NCBI RefSeq assembly: GCF_003086295.3
Contig: NC_092040.1
Coordinates: 60,429,559-60,493,558 of the forward strand
DNA from: Arachis hypogaea
Lineage: Eukaryota > Streptophyta > Magnoliopsida > Fabales > Fabaceae
Direction of reading: 5' to 3'
Length of the DNA: 64,000 nucleotides
The notes under the pieces are model-generated. The model had not been told where the DNA came from, ran no database searches, and was given only the letters and a program-made list of their open reading frames with translations. Position 1 is the first letter of the stretch, and each line of letters opens with the position of its first letter. Made by a program: the position numbers and the translations under genes. Shown here in pieces: positions 43,724 to 55,750 of this stretch.

Positions 43724-44573
43724 TTTCACTCAATAACCCTAGCCTCAGTGCCTCAGATCCCTTCTTCAAACATGAAACCCTAACCAGGCCCTTTTTCTCT
43801 TTAGACTCCAAGACCACCACACACACCTCTCTTCTTAAATTTCTCATTCCCCGCTGCAGCCCCCAAAACCCCCCATCACCGTTGCACTACCCCTAAACCT
43901 CCCCACTGTCACAGATTACCATCCCAAAAGAAAGAACATCATCATCATCTTCACGCGTCAAGAAAATCATGCAATCGCCGTCTTCCCACATCAGGAGCGT
44001 CACGTCGTCGCCGTCCTCGTCACAGAAGTGAGGGTTCTCTCAACGCCTTCTTTGTCGCACCACTACAGGAAGGAGGGTTCTCTCAACGTCATCTTCATCG
44101 TAGCAGGGAGGGTTGCTGTCACCATCTTCGTCGTAGCAGTGAGGGTCACCATCTTTGCATTTTTCATTGCGATCGTTAGTCTCCACCATTGGCTCATCCT
44201 CCTTCTGTTAAGTCAGCTTTTGTAATTTTCATTTATGTTGAAACATTTGTTAATTTTTATCTACTGTGAATTTGTTGTTATCATCTTTCTATTATGTGTT
44301 TTGATTTTGTTGTCAAAATGATTTATGTGGTTTGTTATTATTGGTGCCTCTATGAATTTGTTGTTATCATTGTCTCTATTCTGGGTGTTTTGTTTCTGTG
44401 ATCAATTTTTTCAAATTTGTTTCGTTTTTAAGAAAATCCACAGATATCCGTGGATACCTAGGTCCCCAGTGGATATGGAGTCTCTGTTACCCGTTGCGGG
44501 GACAGGGACCAATAATAGAGGTGGGGGGCGGGGGGCATGTCCCCGCCCCCATGGAGACCCGTTGCCATCCCTA
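43472..44573. mobile_element. Non-autonomous hAT element, 1.1 kb
   Basis: It starts TAGGCATGGCAA and ends TTGCCATCCCTA; the terminal inverted repeat TAGGSATGGCAA is hAT-like. The flanks ATCCTAGA (43464-43471) and ATCTTAGA (44574-44581) agree at 7 of 8 positions, the expected 8-bp duplication. Subterminal DNA is GC-rich (runs of CCCCGC and GGGGAC on both sides). The interior has an (AT)n run at 43669-43721 and open frames without known motifs, which may be captured DNA or chance. Confidence 0.8.
43669..43721. repeat. (AT)n microsatellite
   Basis: About 26 uninterrupted AT units inside the hAT element. Confidence 0.95.
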
Positions 44574-44734
44574 ATCTTAGACATTGGTGCTCAGAGTCTT
44601 TGGACTCTAAATCTTTTGTCTCAAGCTAAATCTTTATGTAGATTTTTAATCAATTCTCTCGAACTAGTTAGCTCAAGGTATCAGGTGATGAAGCACCTAT
44701 CGGATTTACTTACCCAAACCTCTCCTCGATACAA

Positions 44735-44800
44735 CACCACCACAAGCACATAACTAGAAAAATCTTTTTGATCTTTTTATCTCATGGTCCTAGACATTAG
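44735..44800. repeat. Direct repeat of the hAT target region
   Basis: CACAAGCACATAACTAGAAA..GATCTTTTTAT..TCCTAGACATT also occurs at 43415-43471 continuing at 44574. With the hAT element removed, the two copies are about 215 bp apart, so the target was already duplicated before the insertion. Confidence 0.7.
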
Positions 44801-44839
44801 TGCTCAAAGCCTTCGTGACACGATTTCTACGACGGAAGA

Positions 44840-44942
44840 GGCTTTAAAGGCTTAGGTTCAGGTGTTGGCACCCGATGTTGACGTGTCAATTGTGGGGGCC
44901 TTCTAGACCGTGAGGGATGGGGAGATTGTTGATTTGGAATAA
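44840..44942 (+). pseudogene. Tat3 accessory-gene relic, C-terminal fragment
   Basis: VQVLAPDVDVSIVGAF, a stop, then TVRDGEIVD corresponds to VRVIAPEADLTPFSL..NVVRDGKIVPD of the Tat1 accessory protein. The reading is opposite in strand to the integrase relic that follows, matching the Tat layout. From 44943 to 45420 I see only the non-coding region expected between the two genes. Confidence 0.55.
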
Positions 44943-45420
44943 TTTTATTTGTTTTTATCTTCTAAGTTTGTAAGTCGTCTATTCATCATATACATTGCTT
45001 GCATTTTGAGGCAATGGTTTCTTTTTGTTTGCAAGCCGTTTAGTCAGCGATTTGAAATTGTTTTGGTGGCCTGTTTTTTCCGTTTTGTTATGAATTATGT
45101 TTTAGGCCTCTTGGCGGGACGAATTATGCGTTTTTTGTTTCTAGGGATACCCGTTTTGTTGGCCTCGGGGTTGATCAGGCCCCAATGGTAGCCATGTTTG
45201 TTCATACTATCTGTTTGGTAAAAATGTTAAAAATTCAAAAGGGAGATTTTATTTTAAATGAACTTTATTTTAAAGATTTGGGCATTGTTAAAAGCTCTCA
45301 TTGTGTTTGTGTAGGAAAAGTGCCCAGAAAAGGAAACATGAACTTGATAGTTGATAAAAGATATGAGATAAAAAAATTAAAGCTAAAAAGGAAAAAACCT
45401 AAGCTGTAGTCTCGGGAGGG

Positions 45421-45761
45421 TCTGTCTGTGGGTAGTAGCTTTGAATGTTCGCGGAGTTTCATGACCTGGGTATCTCGGCACCGTTGAGCCGCTCTAGTTT
45501 GTAGGCTCCCTTCCCGACTACGGATTTAACCTAGTAGGATCCTTTCTAGTTAGGAGTTAGTTTTTCTTCTCTAGGTGTTGAGGGACTGATGTCATCTCAT
45601 TGTAAAACTAGGTCCCCTTGCTTGGAATCTCGCTTCACCAGATCTCCATTGTACTGTAGACTTATCCTTTGTTTTAGGGCGAGTTTTTGCGGATGGGCTA
45701 TGCTCCTAACTTTATCTACAAGGTCTCGTTCTGCCATTGCGTCATGCCCTCCTATGGTCAT
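45421..45761 (-). pseudogene. pol: Tat3 integrase C-terminal relic
   Basis: Minus strand from 45755: ALKQRISLQYN, LVKRDSKQGDLVL, EKLTPN, then stops replacing Trp and Arg codons around KGSY, VVGKGAYKLERLNGAEIPRS and NSANIQSYY. It aligns with the Tat1 integrase tail. The Trp-to-TAG changes are consistent with C-to-T decay. The relic is cut at 45761 by the LTR of element H. Confidence 0.7.
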
Positions 45762-45861
45762 TGATACAAGGATTTATACCGGTTCAGAATTCTACAAAAT
45801 ATTTTCGTTGTTAGTATAGTCCAAACCGATAGTCAATCCTCAAATCAAATTAATTTTTTGA

Positions 45862-45866
45862 TTTTG
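45862..45866. repeat. Target-site duplication TTTTG, left of element D
   Basis: TTTTG precedes TGATGAGCGG and also follows the D 3' LTR at 52531-52535. Confidence 0.8.
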
Positions 45867-47518
45867 TGATGAGCGGATAATTTATACGCTTTTTGGCATT
45901 GTTTTTAGTATGTTTTTAGTATGTTTTAGTTAGTTTTTATTATATTTTTATTAGTTTTTAGTTAAAATTCACTTTGCTGGACTTTACTATGAGTTTGTGT
46001 GTTTTTCTGTAATTTCAGGTATTTTTTGGCTGAAATTGAGGGACCTGAGCAAAAATCTGATTCAGAGGCTCAAAAGGACTGCAGATGCTATTGGATTCTG
46101 ACCTCCCTGCACTCAAAGTGAATTTTCTGGAGCTACAGAAGCCCAATTGGTACGGTCTCAACTGCGTTGGAAAGTAGACATCCTGGGCTTTCCAGCAATA
46201 TATAATAGTTCATACTTTGCCCGAGATTTGACAGCCCAAACCGGCGTTCCAAATCAGCTCAAAACTGCCCGGCGTTAAACGCCGGAACTGGCACAAGAAA
46301 GGGAGTTAAACGCCCAAACTGGCATAAAAGCTGGCGTTTAACTCCAAGAGAAGTCTCTACATGAAAATGTTTCAATGCTCAGCCCAATCACACACCAAGT
46401 GGGCCCGGAAGTGGATTTTTATGTCATTTACTCATCTTTGTAAACCCTAGGCTACTAGTTCTCTACAAATAGGACCTTTTGCTATTGTATTTTCATCTTT
46501 TGATCAGTTTAAATCTTAGGATCATCTTTGGACGTCTAGTTCTTAGATCATGGGGGCTGGCCTCTCGGCCATGCCTAGACCTTGTTCTTATGTATTTTCA
46601 ACGGTGGAGTTTCTACACACCATAGATTAAGGTGTGGAGCTCTGCTGTTCCTCGAGTATTAATGCAATTACTATTGTTCTTCTATTCAATTCAGCTCATT
46701 ATTGTTCTAAGATATTCATTCGCACCCAAAAACATGATGAATGTGATGATTATGTGACGCTCATCATCATTCTCACTTATGAACGTGTGCCTGACAACCA
46801 CCTCCGTTCTACAAGCAAACAAGGCTTGAATGTTTATCTCTTAGATTTCTTAATCGGAATCTTCGTGGTATAAGCTAGAATTGATGGCGGCATTCAAGAG
46901 AATCTGGAAGGTCTAAACCTTGTCTGTGGTATTCTGAGTAGGATTCAAGGATTAAATGACTGTGACGAGCTTCAAACTCCTGAAGGCTGGGCGTTAGTGA
47001 CAGACGCAAAAGAATCACTGGATTCTATTCCAACCTAATTGAGAACCGACAGATGATTAGCCGTGCTGTGACAGAGCGCGTTGAACATTTTCACTGGGAG
47101 GACGGGACTGTAACCACTGACAACAGTGATGCCCAACATACAGCTTGCCATGGAAGGGAGTAAGAAGGATTGGATGAAGACAGTAGGAAAGCAGAGAGAC
47201 GGAAGGGACAAAGCATCTCCATACGCTTATCTGAAATTCTCACCAATGAATTACATAACTATCTCTATCTTTATTTTATGCTTTATTCATAAATCATCTA
47301 TAACCATTTGAATCTGCCTGACTGAGATTTACAAGATGACCATAGCTTGCTTCATACCAACAATCTCCGTGGGATCGACCCTTACTCGCGTAAGGTTTAT
47401 TACTTGGACGACCCAGTGCACTTGCTGGTTAGTTGTGCGAAGTTGTGATAAAGAGTTGAGATTACAATTGTGCGTACCATGTTGATGGTGCCATTGATGA
47501 TCACAATTTCGTGCACCA
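45867..47518 (+). repeat. 5' LTR of element D, 1.65 kb
   Basis: TGATGAGCGG to TCGTGCACCA. The usual TATAAATA reads TACAAATA here (about 46463) and likewise in the 3' LTR (about 51475), so it is a feature of the parent copy rather than later decay. Contains CTGGCGTT-type palindromes (46262-46345). Confidence 0.88.
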
Positions 47519-47524
47519 AGTTTT

Positions 47525-47542
47525 TGGCGCCGTTTCCGGGGA
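47525..47542 (+). other. Primer-binding site of element D
   Basis: TGGCGCCGTTTCCGGGGA, complementary to the tRNA-Asp 3' end with one mismatch, six bases after the LTR. Confidence 0.75.
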
Positions 47543-49056
47543 TTGTTTGAGTTTGGACAACTGACGGTTCATCTTGTTGCTTAGATTAGGTATTTTTCAG
47601 AATTTTTAAGAATGAATTCTAGTGTTTCAAGGTGATATTTTCATCATCACCAAAGCTGATTGATTCTCATCAATTTAGCTCTTGAATGCAATGTCCTGCT
47701 GAAACTTGGCTAGCCACGTCTAATTCCTTTAGACTGAAGCTTTAGACTAACATTGCATGATTCCTGGAATTCTCATAAAAAATTTTGAATTTCTTTATTT
47801 TCTTTTCCATATAATTTTCAAAAAATCCAAAAAAATTACAAAATCATAAAAACCAAAAATATTTCTTGTTTGAGTCTAGTGTCGCATTTTAAGTTTGGTG
47901 TCAATTGCATGTTTCTGTTCTACTTGCATTTTTCATGTGTCTTCAGTGATCTTCAAGTTATTCTTGATGATTTCCTTACTCTGATCTTTAAATTCTCTTG
48001 TTTTGTGTGTTTTTTTGTTTCTCATATGTATTCTCAATTTGTTAGTGTCAGTAGTATACAAACTTCTAAGTTTGGTGTCTTGCATGCATTGTTTATTTGA
48101 TATTAGTTTCATTTTGATTATTCCTCATTATTAAAAATCCAAAAATTTTTTTAATTTGTGTCTTTTCAAGTCAATAATATAGAGAATTGAAGATTTAGAA
48201 CACTCAGCAGAGGAATTACACAAAAAAAGCTGGGCGTTCAAAATGCCCAGTGAAGAAGAAAAACTGGCATTTAAACGCCAGCCAGGGTGCCTGGCTGGGC
48301 GTTTAACGCCCAAAAGGGTAGAGCTTTGGGCGTTAAACGCCAGAATGGATACCATTCTGGGTGTTAACGCCAGGATGGCACAAGAGGGAAGATTTTGTTT
48401 TTAATGCAAATTTTTTTTTCAAGTTTTCAAAATTTTTCAAAATCAAATCTTTTTCAAATCATATCTTTTCAATCATATATTTTCAAAACCAATTTCTTTC
48501 CGTTTTCAAAAATACTTGCTAACAATTAATGATTTGATTCAACATTTCAAGTATGTTGCCTTTTTTGTTGAGAAAGGTTTAATGTTTGAATCATATCTTT
48601 TCTTGTTAGCTAAGTCATTGATTTTAAAAAAAATCAAATCTTTTTAAATTGTTTTTCAATCATATCTTTTTAAAACCATAACTTTTCAATCATATCTTTT
48701 TAATCACATCTTTTTCAAAATAGTTTTCAATCATATCTTTTTGATTTCTAATTTCAAAATCTTTTTCAAAATCACTTTATTTCTTTCTCAATCTTAGTTT
48801 TCGAAAATCATCAATCAATTTTCAAAATGTTTTTAAAATCTTTTTAATTTATTTTCGAAAATTTCTTCCCCTCTTCTCACATCCTTCTATTTATGGACTA
48901 ACACTCCTACTCAATGCACAATTCGAACTCTATCTTTCTTGATAAGTTCGAATTCTTCTACCTCTTCCTTCTATTTTTCTTTTCCTCTGACATCTCAAGG
49001 AATCTCTATACTGTGACATAGAGGATTCCATATTTTCTTGTTCTCTTCTCTTTCAT
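47543..49056 (+). other. Leader of element D
   Basis: No gene. TAAGTTTGGTGT is at 47890 and 48067 (about 178 bp apart), a palindrome array is at 48230-48380 (TGGGCGTTTAACGCCCA, ACTGGCATTTAAACGCCAG), then AT-rich runs of CTTTTTCAAAATC until gag. Confidence 0.7.
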
Positions 49057-51133
49057 ATGAGCAGGAGCAAAGATAAAAGCATTCTTGTTGAGGCTGACCC
49101 TGAACCTGAAAGGACCGTGAAGCGAAAGTTAAGAGAAGCTAAGGCACAACTCTCTGTAGAGGACCTAACAGAAATCTTCAAAGAAGAAGACATGGCAGCC
49201 GAAAACAACAACAATGCCAACAATGCAAGGAAGGTGCTGGGTGACTTTACTGCACCCACTCCCAACTTTTATGGGAGAAGCATCTCTATCCCTGCCATTG
49301 GAGCAAACAACTTTGAGCTTAAGCCTCAATTAGTTTCTCTAATGCAACAGAATTGTAAGTTTCATGGACTTCCATTGGAAGATCCTCATCAGTTTTTAGC
49401 TGAATTCTTGCAAATCTGTGACACTGTCAAGACCAATGGGGTCGACCCTGAAGTCTATAGACTTATGCTATTCCCCTTTTGCTGTAAGAGACAGAGCTAG
49501 GATATGGTTGGACTCACAACCTAAAGAAAGCCTGAACTCTTGGGAAAAGCTAGTCAATGCCTTCTTGGCAAAGTTCTTTCCACCTCAAAAATTGAGTAAG
49601 CTTAGAGTGGAAGTCCAAACCTTCAGACAGAAGGAAGGTGAATCCCTCTATGAAGCTTGGGAAAGATACAAACAATTGATCAGAAAATGTCCTTCTGACA
49701 TGGTTTCTGAATGGAGCATCATAGGTATCTTCTATGATGGTCTGTGTGAACTGTCCAAGATGTCATTGGATAGCTCTGCTGGATGATCTCTTCATCTGAA
49801 GAAGACGCCTGCAGAAGCTCAAGAACTGATTAAAATGGTTGCAAATAACCAATTCATGTACACTTCTGAAAGGAATCCTGTGAACAATGGGACGAATCAG
49901 AAGAAAGGAGTTCTTGAGATTGATACTCTGAATGCCATATTGGCTCAGAACAAAATATTGACACAGCAAGTCAATATGATTTCTCAAAGTCTGTCTGGAA
50001 TGCAAGCTGCACCAGGCAGTACTAAGGATGCGTCATCTGAAGAAGAAGCTTATGATCCTGAGAACCCTTCAATGGAAGAAGTGAATTACATGGGAGAACC
50101 CTATGGAAACACCTATAATCCTTCATGGAGAAATCATCCAAATCTCTCATGGATGGATCAACAGAGACCTCAACAAGGTTTCAACAACAATAATGGTGGA
50201 AGAAATAGGTTTAGCAATGGCAAGCCTTTTCCATCATCTTCTCAGCAACAGATAGAGAATTCTAAGCAGAGCCACTCTGACTTAGCAACCATGGTCTCTG
50301 ATCTAATCAAAACCACTCAAAGTTTCATGACTGAAACAAGGTCCTCCATTAGAAACTTGGAGGCATAAGTGGGTCAGCTGAGTAGGAAAGTTAATGAACT
50401 CCCTCCTAGTACTCTTCCAAGCAATACAGAAGAGAATCCAAAAGGAGAGTGCAAGGCCATCAACATGGCCGAACTTGGAGAGGAGAAAGGGGCAGTGAAC
50501 GCCACTGAGGAAGACCTCAATGGGCATCCACTGGCCTCCAATGAGTTCCCTAATGAGGAACCATGGGAATCTGAGGCTCACACTGAGACCATAGAGATTC
50601 CATTAGATTTACTTCTGCCACTCATGAGCTCTGATGAGTATTCTTCCTCTGAAGAGGATGAAGATGTCACTGAAGAGCAAGTTGCTAAGTATCTTGGAGC
50701 AATCATGAAGCTAAATGACAAGTTATTTGGTAATGAGACTTGGGAGGATGAACCTCCTTTGCTCACCAAAGAACTGGATGACTTGTCTAGGCAGAGATTA
50801 CCTCAAAAGAGACAGGACCCTGGGAAGTTCTCAATACCTTGTACAGTAGGCACCATGACCATCAAGAAGGCTCTGTTTGACCTAGGGTCAAGCATAAACC
50901 TTATGCCTCTCTCTGTAATGGAGAAGCTAGGAATCTTTGAGGTACAAGCTGCAAAAATCTCACTAGAGATGGCAGACAATTCAAGAAAACAAGCTTATGG
51001 ACTTGTAGAGGATGTTCTGGTAAAGATTGAAGACCATTACATCCCTGTTGAGGGACCTGAGCAAAAATCTGATTCAGAGGCTGAAAAGGACTGCAGATGC
51101 TGTTGGATTCTGACCTCCCTGCACTCGAAGTGA
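49057..51133 (+). pseudogene. gag: Gag-protease of element D, fused to LTR sequence
   Basis: It begins MSRSKDKSILVEADPEPERT. Gag core: GRSISIPAIGANNFELKPQL, DSQPKESLNSWEKLVNAFLA, ESLYEAWERYKQLIRKCPSD; then NPSWRNHPNLSW; protease CTVGTMTIKKALFDLGSSIN. Lesions: one extra base near 49478 (CCCCTTTTGC), a stop after DSSAG near 49784, and a stop at 50366 in the LEAQVGQ region. The last residues (EGPEQKSDSEAEKD and on) are encoded by LTR DNA after the junction at about 51049, so the protease lacks its second half, including the GRPFLAT motif. Confidence 0.88.
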
Positions 51134-52530
51134 ATTTTCTGGAGCTATAGAAGCCCAATTGACGCGCTCTTAACTGCGTTGGAAAGTAGACATCCTGGGC
51201 TTTCCAGCAATATATAATAGTCCATACTTTGCTCGAGATTTGACGGCCCAAACCGGCGTTCCAAATCAGCTCAAAACTGCCTGGCGTTAAACGCCGGAAC
51301 TGGCACAAGAAAGGGAGTTAAATGCCCAAACTGGCATAAAGGCTGGCGTTTAACTCCAAGAGAAGTCTCTACACGAAAATGCTTCAATGCTCAGCCCAAG
51401 CACACACCAAGTGGGCCCGGAAGTGGATTTTTATGTCATTTACTTATCCTTGTAAACCCTAGGCTACTAGTTCTCTACAAATAGGACCTTTTGCTATTGT
51501 ATTTTCATCTTTTGATCAGTTTAAATCTTAGGATCATCTTTGGACGTCTAGTTCTTAGATCATAGGGGCTGGCCTCTCGGCCATGCCTAGACCTTGTTCT
51601 TATGTATTTTCAACGGTGGAGTTTCTACACACCATAGATTAAGGTGTGGAGCTCTGCTGTACCTCGAGTATTAATGCAATTACTATTGTTCTTCTATTCA
51701 ATTCAGCTCATTCTTGTTCTAAGATATTCATTCGCACCCAAGAACATGATAAATGTGATGATTATGTGACGCTCATCATCATTCTCACTTATGAACGTGT
51801 GCCTAACAACCACCTCCGTTCTACAAGCAAACAAGGCTTGAATGTTTATCTCTTGGATTTCTTAATCTGAATCTTCGTGGTATAAGCTAGAATTGATGGT
51901 GGCATTCAAGAGAATCCGGAAGGTCTAAACCTTGTCTGTGGTATTCTGAGTAGGATTCAAGGATTGAATGACTGTGACGAGGTTCAAACTCCTGAAGGCT
52001 GGGCGTTAGTGACAGACGCAAAAGAATCACTGGATTCTATTCCAACCTGATTGAGAACCGACAGATGATTAGCCGTGCTGTGACAGAGCGCGTTGAACAT
52101 TTTCACTGAGAGGAGGGGACTATAGCCACTGACAACGGTGATGCCCGACATACAGCATGCCATGGAAGGGAGTAAGAAGGATTGGATGAAGACAGTAGGA
52201 AAGCAAAGAGACGGAAGGGACAAAGCATCTCCATACGCTTATCTGAAATTCTCACCAATGAATTACATAACTATCTCTATCTTTATTTTATGCTTTATTC
52301 ATAAATCATCTATAACCATTTGAATCTGTCTGACTGAGATTTACAAGATGACCATAGCTTGCTTCATACCAATAATCTCTGTGGGATCGACCCTTACTCG
52401 CGTAAGGTTTATTACTTGGATGACCCAGTGCACTTGCTGGTTAGTTGTGCGAAGTTGTGATAAAGAGTTGAGATTACAATTGTGCGTACCATGTTGATGG
52501 CGCCATTGATGATCACAATTTCGTGCACCA
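51049..52530 (+). repeat. 3' LTR of element D, start missing
   Basis: Matches 46033-47518 through GTGCACCA. The first ~160 bp are deleted. Confidence 0.88.
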
Positions 52531-52535
52531 TTTTG
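52531..52535. repeat. Target-site duplication TTTTG, right of element D
   Basis: See 45862-45866. Confidence 0.8.
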
Positions 52536-53562
52536 TCACATGTACAAACCCCAATGAAAATTAACCAAAGTATTTAGACTCCGGGTCGTCTCATGAGGAA
52601 TTGCAATGAAGTGTATGCTTATTGGCTATGAAGGAATAAGGGGGTTTGATTTATAAGTGGCGGAAAATAAATGGCAAGAAAAGTAAATCAAGCAAGCAAT
52701 TAAAGAAAGCAAGGTAAAGAACTTTTGGCTAAGACATGGGAAATTGTGATCACCATCCTTGTCAACAATCAAATATTGATAGTTATGAGATGCCAATCTA
52801 TTAGGTCTACTTCCCACAAGCCTTAAGTACGTAAGCTCTACTCCTAAGCTTGAAGTACGTCAAATAGATTTAATCACATCAACCCATAAGTCCCAACCTA
52901 TCTACTAATTGACTTAGTTGTGGGTTAGTATCAATGGGTGTCAAATTGATCACCAAGGGTTCTCAAGTCACCAAATTCATTATACCCAATGACTCAAGTT
53001 TACCCAATCCCCTTAACTTAGGCCAAAAGCAAAGAGAACTACTCAAAAACCAAAGAGAATATTTCATCAAACATGTAGAATGCAATAAAAGTAAACATCA
53101 CAAATTGCAAGAGTAATAAAATCTATCAACTACCAATTGCAAGGAAGGTAAAATCTCAACTCAAATCAACAATAAAAGAACATCAAACATTAAATTGCAT
53201 AAAAGAAAAGATCCAAATCCAACAAGAGTTCATCATCACAAAAGATAGCAAAAAAGGGGAATTAACATGAAAACTAAGAGGAATCAAGAATAGCAACATA
53301 AAATTATAGAGAAAACAAGATGAGAACATGAAATTGGAACTAGATCTAAGATGAAATTAACCTAATCTACCCTAATTATAGAGAGAAAAGGGAGCTTCTC
53401 TCTCTAGAAACTACACTACATGATGCTAATGCTACAATCAATTGCTCCCCTTTTGCTTGGGCTTCAATTCTACATGAAATACACTTAGAAATAGGTTGGA
53501 ATTGGGCCTAGGCTGCTCAGAAATCGCCCCACCATTTTGCCTTTAAGTGAGTCACGTACGAG

Positions 53563-53696
53563 TATCGGCGCGTATGCGCCATGTGCGCATGCGCGTCAAT
53601 TGGCTATTTCTTCACCCGCGCGGACGTGTTATGTGCGCGCGCGTCTCTATGCGAAATCACTTTTGCGCGTACGTGCCTTGTACATGTGCGCGCCCA
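53563..53696. repeat. GCGC palindrome cluster in the element H LTR
   Basis: GGCGCGTATGCGCC, GTGCGCATGCGCG, GCGCGCGCG and GCGCGTACGTGC within 130 bp, in a setting that is otherwise AT-rich. They produce overlapping open frames on both strands, which I do not regard as genes. Confidence 0.7.
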
Positions 53697-53997
53697 TCGA
53701 TGCATTCGCAATTCTTGTTTCCTCATGCATTCTCCACTTTGCATGCTTTTCTCCTCATTTCCTCCATCCAATACTTGCCTTATGAACCTGAAATCACTCA
53801 ACAAACACATCAAGGCATCGAATGGAATTAAAGTGAGTTAAAATCACCAATTTAAGGGCCTAAAAAGTTTTTTTTACACTTAAGTACAATTCAAGGGAGA
53901 ATTACAAAACCATGCTATTTTATTGAATAAATGTGGGAAAAGGTGAATAAATCCCCTAAAATAAGCATAAGATAAACCATGAAATCGGGGTTTATCA

Positions 53998-54061
53998 AAT
54001 CTTCCCACAGTTAAACTAAGCATGTCCTCATGCTAAAATCAACAAAGAAGCAAAAGGATAT
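53998..54061 (-). other. Internal 3' end of element H, cut by element E
   Basis: Only 64 bp remain visible, including the polypurine-like GTGGGAAGATT beside the LTR. Element E's LTR begins at 54062, and the left flank of E would be GATAT. Confidence 0.5.
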
Positions 54062-55726
54062 TAATGAGCGGATAATTTATACGCTTTTTGGCATTGTTTT
54101 TAGGTAGTTTTTAGTAGGATCTAGCTACTTTTAGGGATGTTTTCATTAGTTTTTATGCTAAATTCACATTTCTAGACTTTACTATGAGTTTGTGTATTTT
54201 TCTGTGATTTCAGGTATTTTCTAGCTGAAATTGAGGGACCTGAGAAAAAATCTGATTCAGGCTGAAAAAGGACTGCTGATGCTGTTTGATTCTGACCTCC
54301 CTGCACTTGAAATAGATTTTCTGGAGCTTCAGAACTCCACATGGCGCGCTCTCAATGGCGTTGGAAAGTAGACATCCAGAGCTTTCCAGCAATATATAAT
54401 AGTCCATACTTTGTTCGAGTTTAGACGACGCAAATTGGCGTTCAACGCCAGTTCTATGCTGCATTCTGGAGTAAAACGCCAAAAACACGTCACAAACCAG
54501 AGTTAAACGCCAAAACACGTTATAACTTGGCGTTTAACTCCAAGAGAAGCCTCTGCACGTGTAAAGCTCAAGCTCAGCCCAAGCACACACCAAGTGGGCC
54601 CCGAAAGTGGATTTCTGCACTTAGAATTATTTCTGTAAACCCTAGTAGCTAGTGTAGTATAAATAGGACTTTTTACTATTGTATTTTGAATCTTTGAACG
54701 TCTAGTCCTTAGACCGGGTTCCTTTCTCTATTATTTGAATTCATATCACATTTTGGGGGCTGGCCATTCGGCCATGCCTGGACCATCACTTATGTATTTT
54801 CAACGGTGGAGTTTCTACACACCATAGATTAAGGTGTGGAGCTCTGCTGTACCTTGAGTTTTAATGCAATTACTACTATCTTTTATTCAATTCAGCTTGT
54901 TCTTATTCTAAGATATTCGTTGCACTTCAACATGACGAATGTGATGATCCGTGACACTCATCATCATTCTCACCTATGAACAAGTGATTGACAACCACTT
55001 CCGTTCTACCTCAGAACGAACGAATATCTCTTGGATTCCTTAATCAGAATCTTCGTGGTATAAGCTAGAATTATTGGTGGCCATTCTTGAGAATCCAGAA
55101 AGTCTAAACCTTGTCTGTGGTATTCCGAGTAGGATTTAGGGATTGAATGACTGTGACGAGCTTCAAACTCGCGATTGTTGGGCGTGGTGACGGACACAAA
55201 AGAATCAATGGATTCTATTCTGACATGATCGAGAACCGACAGATGATTAGCCGTGCTGTGACAAGAGCATTTGGACCATTTTCACTGAGAGGATGTGAAG
55301 TAGCCATTGACAACAGTGAAGTAGCCATTGACATACAGCTTGCCATGGAAAGGAGTATGAAGGATTGGATGAAAGCAATAGGAAAGTAGAGATTCAGAAG
55401 GGACAAGCATCTCCATACACTTATCTGAAAGTCTCATCAATGAATTACATAAGTATCTCTATCTTTAGTTTATGCTTTGTTTATTATTATTTTCGAAACC
55501 TTTATAATCATTTGAATCCGCCTAACTGAGATTTACAAGATGACCATAGCTTGCTTCATACCAACAATCTCCGTGGGATCGACCCTTACTCACGTAAGGT
55601 TTATTACTTGGACGACCCAGTGCACTTGATGGTTAGTTGTGCAATGTTGTGACAAAGTGTGATTCACGTTTGAGAGCGCTACCAAGTTTTTGGCGCCATT
55701 ATTGATGATCACAATTTCGTGCACCA
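54062..55726 (+). repeat. 5' LTR of element E, 1.67 kb
   Basis: AATGAGCGGATAATTTATAC to CGTGCACCA. TATA box TATAAATA at 54658-54665, followed by GGACTTTTTACTATTGTATT. It carries palindromes CTGGCGTT/AACGCCAG-like at 54436-54540, and a near-duplicate of its own end (CCAAGTTTTTGGCGCC at 55681). Confidence 0.87.
54658..54665 (+). promoter_or_regulatory. TATA box of the element E LTR
   Basis: TATAAATA in GTAGTATAAATAGGAC. Confidence 0.6.
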
Positions 55727-55732
55727 AGTTTT

Positions 55733-55750
55733 TGGTGCCGTTGCCGGGGA
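55733..55750 (+). other. Primer-binding site of element E
   Basis: TGGTGCCGTTGCCGGGGA, tRNA-Asp type with one change. Confidence 0.75.

Larger units (their letters stand above)
45867..52530 (+). mobile_element. Element D: non-autonomous Athila-like element with internal deletion
   Basis: 5' LTR, primer site, leader, gag-protease and 3' LTR in order, bounded by TTTTG on both sides. A deletion removed the end of the protease, the 3' UTR and roughly the first 160 bp of the 3' LTR, fusing protease frame to LTR at about 51049. The two LTRs are very similar by eye, which suggests a recent insertion relative to its host LTR. Confidence 0.9.
45762..53997 (-). repeat. LTR of element H, split by element D
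   Basis: Minus strand from TGATAAACCCCGATTTCATG (53997) to CTTGTATCA (45762): tips TGATA/TATCA. Without D (45867-52530 plus one TTTTG) the LTR is about 1.57 kb. The internal side lies at 53998-54061 (AATCTTCCCAC, the complement of GTGGGAAGATT, a polypurine-like stretch), so this is a 3' LTR of a minus-strand element whose body continues rightwards beyond element E. It was inserted into the Tat3 relic; the left flank is GTCAT. Confidence 0.72.

Noticed and set aside
43477..44225. Host gene with Ser/Pro-rich product
   Set aside because: Open frames lie inside the hAT element, include the (AT)n run read as Ile-Tyr repeats, and have no domain.
46634..46873. ORF starting MELCCSSSINAITIVLLF, also at 51646
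   Set aside because: Lies within the LTR of D in both copies; the duplication follows from the LTRs, not from coding selection.
53537..53841. Three overlapping ORFs of 82-94 residues
   Set aside because: GCGC-rich cluster in the H LTR; Arg/Ala/Cys-rich products in three frames with no motif.
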